Below, in pieces: positions 55,432 through 64,000 of a DNA stretch of 64,000 nt. Source of the DNA: Diplolepis rosae. Taxonomy: Eukaryota; Arthropoda; Insecta; Hymenoptera; Diplolepididae. The first letter of the stretch is position 1; the number at the start of each line of letters is the position of its first letter. The stretch lies in assembly GCA_030998225.1 (NCBI GenBank), contig JAPYXD010000555.1, positions 5,022,001 through 5,086,000 of the forward strand, read 5' to 3'. Both the position numbers and the translations under genes were made by a program. The notes beneath the pieces were generated by a model. The model searched no databases. It was not told where the DNA came from and saw only the letters and a list, made by a program, of their open reading frames with translations.

Positions 55432-55927
55432 AGGCCCACACCAAGAGAAAGCAGTCAGTAAATTCTTCGTCTAGTTCGACACTTAAATTTTCCTTCGGAT
55501 TTATAACCGGTCTCGCGACAATAGTCCAGTGCGGCATTTCAATTTAACTTCGAAAATCTCTGAGTTTGAGATTAATAAAATTCGACCGGGACAATTTAAA
55601 ATCAAAGTTCGGGAGTCGTAAAAGTCATCGTGGACTTGTATAGATCTTTGTAAAGATCTTCGAACAGTGTCATAAATTTGGATCACCGCCCTTTACGGAA
55701 TATAACTGTGCGGCCCATAACTCCGTCTCTCTCACACACTTGGAATACACCTGTGGGGATCCAGTACTTACAACTCACCGCCGTGTGGATTAACCCTCAA
55801 CATAAAGGTACCGAAACTCTCTCTCTCTATCTTTATTCTTTGTCTCTTTCTCACCCACGTACCAACCAGCCTGTGCCTACATTATATAAGAATTGTCTTA
55901 ACGAATGTGTATTCTGACCTTTTAACC

Positions 55928-55933
55928 AATAAA
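55928..55933 (+). terminator. LTR polyadenylation signal
   Basis: aataaa repeated as aataaaataaa, about 500 bp after the TATA box and upstream of a T-rich stretch, as expected for the end of R. Confidence 0.5.
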
Positions 55934-56112
55934 ATAAATTCAATTTGTATTATTTTCATAATCATTGTGTCTTTCATTGACTTATCCTCATCCCTAAGCG
56001 AGGATCATTCGATCCTAACTTAAAACGAGGAATCTTCGATCAAAGTAAGTATATTTGCGTACTTGTGACGTAACAATATTAACAAAATAGCGATCCGTGA
56101 TAATTTTGTCTA

Positions 56113-57121
56113 GCATTCTCTAGAGCAAAATAATCGACGCATATTTTTTTGTTTCGAAAAAAAATTTTTTTTTTACAAGATATAATTTTTTGAAATTTTG
56201 AATTTGTAAAAAATGAACAATTTTTAATCACTGATTATTCAAAAACTTCCCGAAATCGAAAAAAAAGCCCTAATAATAAAAGATTGCTAATCGTATGAAA
56301 TTTTCTTATAAATATGAACAAAAAATTGTTCTTGTTATTTAAGCTGTAAATTTTACAAATGTTATTTAAAAAAATGATTTTTTCAAAGTCGGGCTATATG
56401 GTTTTTTGATTTTTTGGAGTAAAAATGTTTACTAATGTGTGAGGAAGGTTGAGTAAAATTTGTGGGTTGGGCCGATACATTGTTTACGAAATATTTGGAT
56501 TTATACAGAGCGCTGACCGGATCCCTTTTTGGGTTAATTCGAAAATGTGCTGACGCTTACAGATTTTAGAAAATTTAAGAATTTGTGGATCATACAAAAC
56601 TTGTAAGCTATCATAGCCGTTGTGAATTGAATTACTGTAGACATTGATAAATAAAATAAAACTCGATTATGCCTTTGAAATTATTTATAAAACCGAGATA
56701 AAAAAATCCAAAAAGGGATCGGTAATCTGAGCTCTGTTAGAACTCTCTATAAATTCGAATATTTCGGAAACTATGTATCGGCCACTCCGAAAATTTTACA
56801 CAACCTTCCTTACACATTAATAAAAATTTTTAGTCCGAGAAATCGAAAAACCATAGAGTGCGATTTTAATAAAATTTTGTAAAATTTTCAGCGTAAATAA
56901 CAAGAAAAATTTTTTGTTTATATTTTTATGAGAAGTTCACACGATCAAAAACCTTTTATTATCAGGAATTTTTTTTCGATTTCGAATAGTTTTTGAATAA
57001 TCAGTGATTAAAAATTCGTTCATTTTTTCCAAATTCAAAATTTCAAAAAATTATATCTTGCAAAAAAAAAAATTTTTCGAAATAAAAAAATATGCGTCGA
57101 TTATTTTGCTCTAGAGAATGC
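56113..57121. repeat. TA-flanked palindrome (1.0 kb)
   Basis: gcattctctagagcaaaata and its inverse at the ends; TA at 56111-56112 and 57122-57123. The arms pair almost throughout, meeting near 56610 (gatcccttttt around the loop). Confidence 0.8.
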
Positions 57122-57125
57122 TAGA

Positions 57126-57465
57126 ATAGCATATCGTTGATATTAAAATTTAAATTACAAAATTTGATACGAAATGTTCAATTTTTACTCATTCATTATG
57201 TAATTAATCAAATGATAACTAATTTAACCAACAGAAATGTATACAGAATTTGACTATCAATTAGTATAAAACTACTAGTTATTAGTAGAGATGTTTACTG
57301 AAGAAATCTAACAAACAATTTTATTATATTTCAATTAGTAATTCACAACAAATGCAGTTTGTCAGGGTCGTCTATTTCTACTAATAAATTAGAGTTCGTT
57401 ATTAATAAATCAATATTTCCAACAAATGTTAGAGCAAGGTGACAGTATACATCTTTACAATTTGA
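57126..57465. other. No gene recognised
   Basis: AT-rich sequence with no support for a gene or element. Confidence 0.4.
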
Positions 57466-57469
57466 AAAT

Positions 57470-57660
57470 CCCTGAGTAAAAAAAATCGGTTTTTACGAAA
57501 GTGCCTGTCTGTCTGTAATACTGCTGTGCAAATGGTGAAAGAACAATATTATTTCATACTACAATATTAGTAAAAAATACTGATTAATATTAATCTAAGA
57601 AATTATATTCACCCAATGCATGCGAAGCGCTCATAAAGGCACAGAGCAAGACACCAGAAA
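57470..57660. repeat. Fragments of the 1.3-kb dispersed repeat
   Basis: ggtttttacgaaagtgcctg with tctgtctg at 57490 and gcatgcgaagcgctcataaa at 57620 match the two ends of the 49930-51310 repeat with the middle missing. Confidence 0.5.
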
Positions 57661-57849
57661 TTTTCCACATTTTGACACGGTCTAGTGAACTAATTTGCGT
57701 TGCTTAGCTGTAACCGAAGTATTTAATAGTATCAAAACCTCTTTATATATACCCAACAGTAACCTAATTATTGCTAGCTGGAAAAATATATATGCATGTA
57801 CTGTATGTACGTGTGTATACTTAAGTATTACACATGCCGACATTTTTTA

Positions 57850-58555
57850 GACCCTGGGACCACGTCAGGCTTTCGAAAAATCCTAATCTAAAAGTGCAAA
57901 AAACACTGTTTTTTGCTCTATTCGGGGTTAAATTACATCGCGAAATAATTTTTTTTTTCTAAAAAATCGTTACGGCATCTAAAAGTAACATTTTTACCTT
58001 TCAAAACCCTTTTCGAATTTTATATCGTTCAATGAAGTTGAGTATTTTGCCGTTTTCTTGAATACAACCTTATTGAAAAAAAGTTCGTCCGGAAACCAGA
58101 AGAAATAATGCGCTTCTATGTTTCTTGGGTTGCTAAATCCAGATACATCCTCAGAATTGCTTCATCACCTTATGTTTTTCGATTTTCCCTAACCTAAAAG
58201 TGAAAAATACACCATTTTTCGCTATATTAAGAATTATTCTATACTCTCTAAATATGAATCAGTTAATTTTCACTGATTAATCAGTGAAAAAATATTTTTC
58301 ACTGTCAAATCAGTCAATTTTCACTGAAATAATCAGTGAAATTTGACTGATTTACAGTAAACTCTTATTAGCTATTTGAATCAGTCAAATTTCACTAATA
58401 ATAAGTAGATTGAGACTGATTCAAATTTAGAGAGTACACTGTTAGAGAATTTAAAAAATCTGAGGTGATGGAGCAATTCTGAGGTTGGATTTGGATTTAG
58501 CGACCCAAGAAGCGCATTATTTCTTCTGCTTTCCGGACGAACTTTTTTCAGTAAT
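57850..58555. repeat. Foldback related to 2625-3783
   Basis: Shares aaatcctaa(t/c)ctaaaagtgc and the CTCAGAATTGCTTCATCACC block with the first foldback. Arms near 58075-58160 and 58465-58555 are inverse copies (agttcgtccggaaa, agaagaaataatgcgcttct). Confidence 0.65.
58244..58436. repeat. Nested MITE of ttcactga repeats
   Basis: actctctaaatatgaatcag and its inverse at the ends; many copies of (a)atcagt(c/g)aa and ttcactga inside. It sits at the tip of the 57850-58555 foldback. Confidence 0.6.
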
Positions 58556-58769
58556 TATTGTACTTATTAGTATTATTTAAGGTTTTTGTTGTAGACGTTA
58601 TTCTCAAAAACTTCTGCATGAAATTTCTTAATAAATGAAAATCAGTAACCGAAGCCGATTTTGCCAGCGAAAAATAAGTCTTCCAAAAGATCATATTATC
58701 TAATTTAATCCGATTTTCCAACAATGTAGATAGTGAAGTGAACAATTTCATTACTTTGTAACACTTCCG

Positions 58770-59179
58770 AAGTGCGAAATTAGATACGGCCCAACACTGG
58801 CCCAGCATCGCCAAAATTTTTCCAAACAGCAACGGGCCAATGCTGTGCCGAACTCTGCTTTTCTCACTTCCAGGATGGTTTGCCGTGATAAAAGTGACAC
58901 ATGGCCCAGTAATGTGCCGTCCATGAGCCCGACTCTGGCTCTTCTACTTTCAGAACTGGATGCCATAGTAAAAATGACAATGGGCTTGGTATAGGGCCGA
59001 TATTGGGCCAAGTTTCGGCTGAAGGTCGGTAAATTTAAACAGTCGAAAAAGGCCGCCGTCGTCGGTCCAGCACTTGACCGATTCAAACGGCAACACTGGC
59101 CCAATAACAATAGCCGACTATTGGTTGCCGAGATTGGGCCAATATTGTGCCGTATTATCACCTTCGGCAATTCGCACTT
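58770..59179. repeat. MITE with TTGGGCC/GGCCCA repeats
   Basis: aagtgcgaa(a)tt at the left and its inverse at the right. The interior has many tggcccagc, gggccgat and ttgggccaa units, giving an unusually GC-rich island. The 139-codon minus-strand frame across it is a by-product of these repeats. Confidence 0.7.
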
Positions 59180-60066
59180 GGGTTATTACAACATTCTTAT
59201 CATTTCATATTACCTTGCGTAGAAAATAAAATAATCACGTTGGAATTAAATTATTTTAAGTTGTCCCACAAAAATTTCATTATTTTAACGAAACTTTTAT
59301 TGTCTATACTTTAAGAAAAATTTCTTTATTGGGAAAAAGAAATTTTTTTCAAAATATAGACAGTAAAAGTTTTATAAATTTGAATTAAAACAAAAATTTG
59401 ATTTGATTTGTATTATATTTATTATCTATTTTATTATATTTATTTATATTTATAAGTTATTTATAATTTGTAATTATAAAAATAATAAAGTTGATAAAAA
59501 TGAAAATTCTTCTGGGTTTGCAACTGGTAACCCATATAGATTCACAGAACGGCCATAGTTAGCGATGCCAGGGTAAACACGATGAACTCTATAAAGCAGC
59601 CTTAACTATTTGTATTTGTTTCTTTCCCTTAACGTAGTGCACAATTTAATTAATCATTTACACCATTAATCACAATGAATTTGAGGAAATTTTCGAATTA
59701 TATTACTTTTTTAAGTTGTTCTTCAATTATATTAAAAAATTTTCTCAAATTATACTTGAAAAATTTCTTTTTTCCAATAAAATGGTAAAGTGGAGGGGGT
59801 AAATTCTATCCACTGGAAAAGTTAGTTTGAAATGAGGAGCGCTTGGAAATTCCATCGCCCTTGATTTTAATACTTTTACACTGAGAAAAATATATCTTAG
59901 TTTCTTCTTTTTTTTAGGGGAAAAATTCTCCTATAATTTATGGCATTTTAACCCCAGAAAATCCTTATAGAACATTTTCCTATTTTTTATCGGACTTTAC
60001 TCACCATCGGAAATTGTGCTTTAAAATAGTGGGCTTTTTCCGAAAAAACATCATATAATTTCCTAC
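59180..60066. other. No gene; one small hairpin
   Basis: A hairpin of about 130 bp (59260-59400: attgtctatactttaagaaa and its inverse) is the only structure seen. Confidence 0.45.
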
Positions 60067-60070
60067 TTAA

Positions 60071-60500
60071 GGGGGTCGTCTACCTTCGAGCCGAGAATTT
60101 TAGCCTATTTTTGGGAATGAATTGCAAAAACATTACTAAAGATATTCACGCCAGTTAAATTTTTTTTTATTATTACATGTTTTTTATTCGAAAAAATCTA
60201 TTTTTCACTTGATAATAAATGCATCCGCGACCTTGGAACGTCCTTGACCTCAACGCTGCAGAAATGTCATTAAGAACTTTGTGGTAAGACTTTGGCCATT
60301 TAAATTGTCTGAAACCAATAAAATGAAATATGTCTGTAATCTGTGTTACATTGGCTATGTTTTCCCATAGCCGATTTTTTCTATTGTAAAATGTGTATTT
60401 CAAAAAATCCCTCATATGGCGTCTTCCTTATAACATCTACATTCAAAATATGCAACAAAAAAAAAACATTTTTTCCAAACCGCGAAGGTAGACGACCCCC
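60071..60500. mobile_element. TTAA-flanked MITE (430 bp)
   Basis: gggggtcgtctaccttcg (18 bp, perfect) at both ends, TTAA at 60067-60070 and 60501-60504. Non-coding. Confidence 0.88.
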
Positions 60501-60504
60501 TTAA

Positions 60505-60915
60505 ATGTCTAATTAATACTTTTTCAAAACAGTGAAGTATCACTGTTTTGATTCCGGATTTTTTTCTGTTTTTTATCGGCCTTTTTCCCGTGATTGGAAC
60601 ACTAAAAATTTCATATAAATTTGTCAGAATTTTTCCTCTTTTTTATCGGACATTTTCCTTTTTTTAATCGGACTTTTTCGACGCAAAAAAAAGCAAAAAT
60701 TTCTTTTCCCTTTTATCGATCCTTCTCTCCTTCTTCCCTCTCCTCTTTACAACGTTTCTACCTTTATTTTTCTACTTATCATTGAAAACTTGTGTGAAAG
60801 GAGAAATTATTCATATTTTTTTTATCATGCACAATTATGAAACAATGTTAGTAATTATATTAGGAAATTTGAACATTTATGTGGTACAGCTGAAGAAATC
60901 TGAAAATAATTCTTA
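60505..60915. other. No gene recognised
   Basis: Short repeats of tttttatcggac(t/a)tttt occur at 59980, 60570 and 60650; nothing else is supported. Confidence 0.35.
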
Positions 60916-60919
60916 GTAA

Positions 60920-61440
60920 TTAAAAACTTTAATTTTATAAAATTTTTAGTTTAAAAAAGTGGTTTTATAAACTTATAAAACTAATAAACTAACTTATAAA
61001 CTTTTTATGAAGTCAACTTTATGAAAATTTTTGTAAAAATTGTCTTTATGAAATGCGTTTTTTTTTAAATAAAAATACAAAACTTTATAAAATCACTACT
61101 TTTATAAAGTTTTGTCTTTTTATAAAGGTACGATTCTTTATAAAAACTCACAACTTTGTAAAATTTTCATATAGTTTTTTTATAAAGTGAACATTATAAA
61201 AAAATTGATACATTATGAGTATTATTAATGTAATTTTATGAAAACTGAATAAATGTACCAATTTTGTATATAGTAAATCTTATGAAAGTATTATAAAGTT
61301 TTCTATTTTTATAAAGAATTTTTTTTATTAAAAGACTAAACTTTATGAAATTTTTGTATAGTTGACTTTATGAAAAGTCAGTACTTTTATGAGGATTCGT
61401 TTTTTTATAAAAAATCGCATTTCATAAAAAGACCGGACTC
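60920..61440. repeat. Array of (C)TTTATAAA/TTTTATGAAA motifs
   Basis: More than fifteen imperfect copies of actttataaa, ttttataaag or tttatgaaa at irregular spacing. It abuts the tail of dispersed repeat copy 2. Confidence 0.5.
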
Positions 61441-62600
61441 TATATAAAAAAATCTGCCCGCCTCGCGGGCACATTCTCATCCCGCGCAGCTCGCTTCGCT
61501 CGCAAGTTTGAGCGCGCCTAGGGCGCGCGATTTGGTCGTCACGCTTCGCGCTCCGTTCTTTCTGGACCTCGCGCTTCGCGCTCAGTCTTGTGCTCTTCGC
61601 ATACATTTAAATTTACTTTTTATAATTTGATACTGAAGCTCAAACCAATTTTATAATAATATTACAGATGATGTGAATTACACATTTTCTCAAAGTCACT
61701 CAATTTCTTTTTGAATTTAAGTGAAAAATATACATCCTGTCCCGAAATGTCTTAAAGAGAATTTGTAGACTTCACTTAGGCAAACAATTTTCCATCTAAA
61801 TGTTTTTTTGTATCTCACATATTTTGTCTAAAAAATGGAATTTTTGAATTCTAATCGTATTTTTTGGAATTGAAACGAAAAATATATGTTTTATCAAAAA
61901 CTGTGTCAGACAAAATTTGTAGATCTTTTTAAAACGAACAACTTTGTATTCTTACGTTTTTTTCGTATTTCACATATTATTGTTAAAAAATTGAATTTTG
62001 GATTTTCAATTGTTTTTTTTTTTAAATTAATAAGAAAAATATGCATGTTATGAAAAAATGTTACAATTCAAATTTGTAGGTCTTTATGTAAAAAATAATA
62101 TTGTATCATAACGTTTTTTCGTATTTCGTATAATTTAACTTGAAAATGGAATTTTGATATTGAATTTTTTCGAATTTGAATATATGCTGTAACATTTCTA
62201 ATTTTGATTTAATCAGAAAATGTTATCAGGATAATTTGTAGAGATTTATGAGCACTATCAAAAACCAGTATTGAAATTTTTGATTTTTTCAAAAAGTTAT
62301 TTTCAACAACACAAAAGTAGTGCTCAATCCCTCAATTTTGATTGGATGTGGCTGGTTAACGAACTTGTCCTTACTTTTTCGGCTCTGATAAAGTGTGCCA
62401 AAGCTCAATTCAATCTGATAATTCTATCGAGAGTTATCGAGTATATGACCTACTACAGACAGACAGACAGACACTTTCGTAAAAACCGTTTTTTCTGACT
62501 CAGGGGGTCTCAAAACGTAAAGATTTGATGAAAATTTCGAAAGTCATTTTTCACATAAAACCAATACCTTCTCATCCATGATGAGAATGTAAAAAGTACA
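61440..62600. repeat. Dispersed 1.3-kb repeat with GC-rich tail, copy 2 (inverted)
   Basis: Inverse of 49930-51310: gcccgcctcgcgggc near the start, gcgcgcctagggcgcgcg at 61511, agacagacagacagac at 62457 and ccttctcatccatgatgaga at the end. The two copies differ by substitutions and small gaps. Confidence 0.75.
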
Positions 62601-62604
62601 GAAA

Positions 62605-63080
62605 AATGGACAGTAGAATTTTTTAAAAATAAAGTCGTTTTAAAGATAGTTAATGTGAATTAAAATTTGTGCGGATTTTCTGTAAAAAGAATTTGCAGAA
62701 AGTGACGTCAGAAGAAGTTGATTGAATATATTTTATCTAAATTTGAAACAAAGCGATGTACGTAAGCGCTTGCAAAATGGACGCCTGATAATATTGGAAA
62801 AATGGGAAATATACTCGTATGCATAAGCACGTTTCTAACTATTTTTGTTATTATCTACTAACCTATCGTTGATACGTTCGAAAATAAATTTGTAACTTCA
62901 ACGAATATTCAATTTTAACAAAATTTGGAATTTTCACATTTACCTCATTTACGAAATCTATATATAATAATGAAATATATAACCCGAACTTAAAAATTTC
63001 AAGATGGTAATTATTTCTTCCCACGAATCTAAGAAATAATATTTTTTTAAATGACGTTATTTTATATAAATTTAAAGAAT
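62605..63080. other. No gene recognised
   Basis: AT-rich sequence without supported features. Confidence 0.4.
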
Positions 63081-63084
63081 TTGA

Positions 63085-63152
63085 AATTTTTCTGTGGAAA
63101 AAGAGACTTTTTACTGCACCGGGATTCGAGCCCGGGTCTTTCGATTGCATTT
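63085..63152. repeat. T-arm hairpin repeat, truncated inverted copy
   Basis: tttctgtggaaaaagagact then ccggg-attcgag-cccgg, which read in reverse is the T-arm of the 40341-40445 repeat with its stem pair changed from T-A to C-G. The far arm is missing. Confidence 0.65.
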
Positions 63153-63155
63153 GAA

Positions 63156-64000
63156 AATTATTATTATTATTATTTATTATTTTTGTGTTTTCATATGAAG
63201 TAGCGTTTCATAAAAAAAAGCAAACATTTATAAATATTTGTTCAAGTTCACTTCCTCAAATAGGTACAGGTACACATGTACGCTAAAGTGACTTTGTCGC
63301 GAAAGATACATTACTACATTCGAGCATGACGCACACAAGTACACTGCTCACGTGAGCACGCCGCACACTAATGCACGGAGTCGTGTATAGTTGATGCCAT
63401 TAGTCCGAAAAAAAACAGTAAAATCTGCCTTCAACTTGAAGTTTTTATTCCGATAATTTATCGGAAATCTGGCGGACTATAGAAAGTATCGGACTTTTTT
63501 AGATTCAGTTACTGTACATATTTTCTTTAAGTAAGGTACTATTTCCGTCAAAATTTGAATAATAACTTTCCTATAAAACAAAGTAAATCTTTCATTTTTT
63601 ATCCTCTTATTTCACTTTCGCAATAATATATACTTCTTTTCAACCCGTGTGGAAATTGCCAAATTTTTGCCCTATTACAAGTTTGGCCCCAACTTGGAAA
63701 ATTATTATTTGGCTACAACATGGCGAATGTCTTGGATGTGGCATAAAGCCAACCTTGATCATTGTTCAATACTGGTTCTTTAAATTATGCCAAAGATATT
63801 AATGATTATGTTCGATAGTGTATGTGTTTAATTTCTGTGCGTGCTAATTAAAATGCCCAAAATAAAGAGCACTGGACGAGTCCGGAGGCATCGCGCGATA
63901 ATTAAAGCAAGAAGAGTAAGCAATGAAAACGATAGTAACTAAATCAAATTTGTAGATTAGACTTTGAATCTGTCATTTTAGAGGTAGGAATAAAGTGTTA
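63156..64000. other. No gene recognised
   Basis: No frame or repeat that I can support. Slightly more GC in 63250-63400 and 63640-63920. Confidence 0.4.

Larger units (their letters stand above)
55236..56075 (+). mobile_element. Solo LTR (840 bp)
   Basis: Begins TGTCACGTCCCGCGACG and ends TGTGACGTAACA, that is TG...CA with a short inverted repeat, flanked by atat at 55232-55235 and 56076-56079. It has a TATA box (tataaaag, 55424-55431), a downstream cagtcagt-type initiator and an AATAAA signal at 55928. This is the U3-R-U5 order of an LTR. No internal retroelement sequence follows, so it arose by LTR recombination or is a remnant. The family (gypsy or BEL) is not decided. Confidence 0.75.

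Noticed and set aside
58751..59170. 139-codon minus-strand frame as a gene
   Set aside because: It lies wholly in a MITE built of TTGGGCC repeats with inverted ends; the frame is a by-product.
61343..61606. 87-codon frame MYAKSTRLSAKRE... as a protein gene
   Set aside because: Made by the gcgaagcgcg tail of the dispersed repeat; its inverted partner at 51177 gives the same kind of frame without conserved length.
1..64000. CRISPR array, rRNA genes, viral genome or polydnavirus segment
   Set aside because: No spaced direct repeats, no rRNA core sequence, and no viral structural or replication genes were seen.

Overview
The window looks like nuclear DNA of an insect, probably AT-rich throughout and very rich in transposons. 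The grounds are spliced genes with long introns, mariner, Tc, hAT, TTAA-flanked and gypsy-type elements, and an intron-rich ferlin gene of the insect otoferlin/misfire kind. I cannot name the species. Nothing bacterial, viral-genomic or CRISPR-like is visible.

Host genes. Two host genes are supported, both on the minus strand. (1) A ferlin gene occupies 5303-19817. Ten exons join in one continuous frame of 685 codons, running from a C2 domain through the central ferlin region. The gene continues beyond the left edge. One intron appears to be of the GC-AG class. (2) An unrecognised gene ends at 32423; three exons (34203-34374, 32639-32833, 32423-32554) join in frame and further 5' exons are missing. 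Weaker exon candidates lie at 36828-36867, 43764-43915 and 47988-48187.

Mobile DNA, left to right. 1-5.3 kb: a hAT-type MITE with an 8-bp target duplication, a relic of a dispersed arthropod repeat gene, a foldback, and an inverted-repeat element carrying a SAM-like first exon. 5.3-19.8 kb: the ferlin gene, whose introns hold TTAA MITEs, foldbacks and a mariner relic that was itself invaded by TTAA elements. 21-24 kb: a gypsy integrase split by a Tc-like element that contains its own palindrome. 25-31.2 kb: a 1.86-kb TTAA palindrome, a deleted Tc-like element, and a palindromic hAT element with a BED zinc-finger exon in each arm. 31.7-36 kb: palindromes. 36.9-39.2 kb: a mariner with an intact frame but a changed catalytic residue, abutting a TA-flanked MITE at the same TA. 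41.1-43.7 kb: a second mariner relic holding one hAT and one TTAA insertion. 44-49 kb: stacked foldbacks, a recent 729-bp tandem duplication and three hAT MITEs. 50-51.3 and 61.4-62.6 kb: two inverted copies of an odd repeat with GC-rich tails. 52-57 kb: a second SAM-exon element, a decayed lysine-rich frame, a solo LTR and a 1-kb palindrome. 58-63 kb: more palindromic MITEs.

The most unusual features are the very high density of long palindromes, often nested three or four deep; the same SAM-like first exon inside two dissimilar non-autonomous elements; a hairpin repeat built around a tRNA T-arm with a compensatory base change; and the mariner transposase with an Asp-to-Gly change at its third catalytic position. 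All calls come from reading the sequence by eye; no database search was run.
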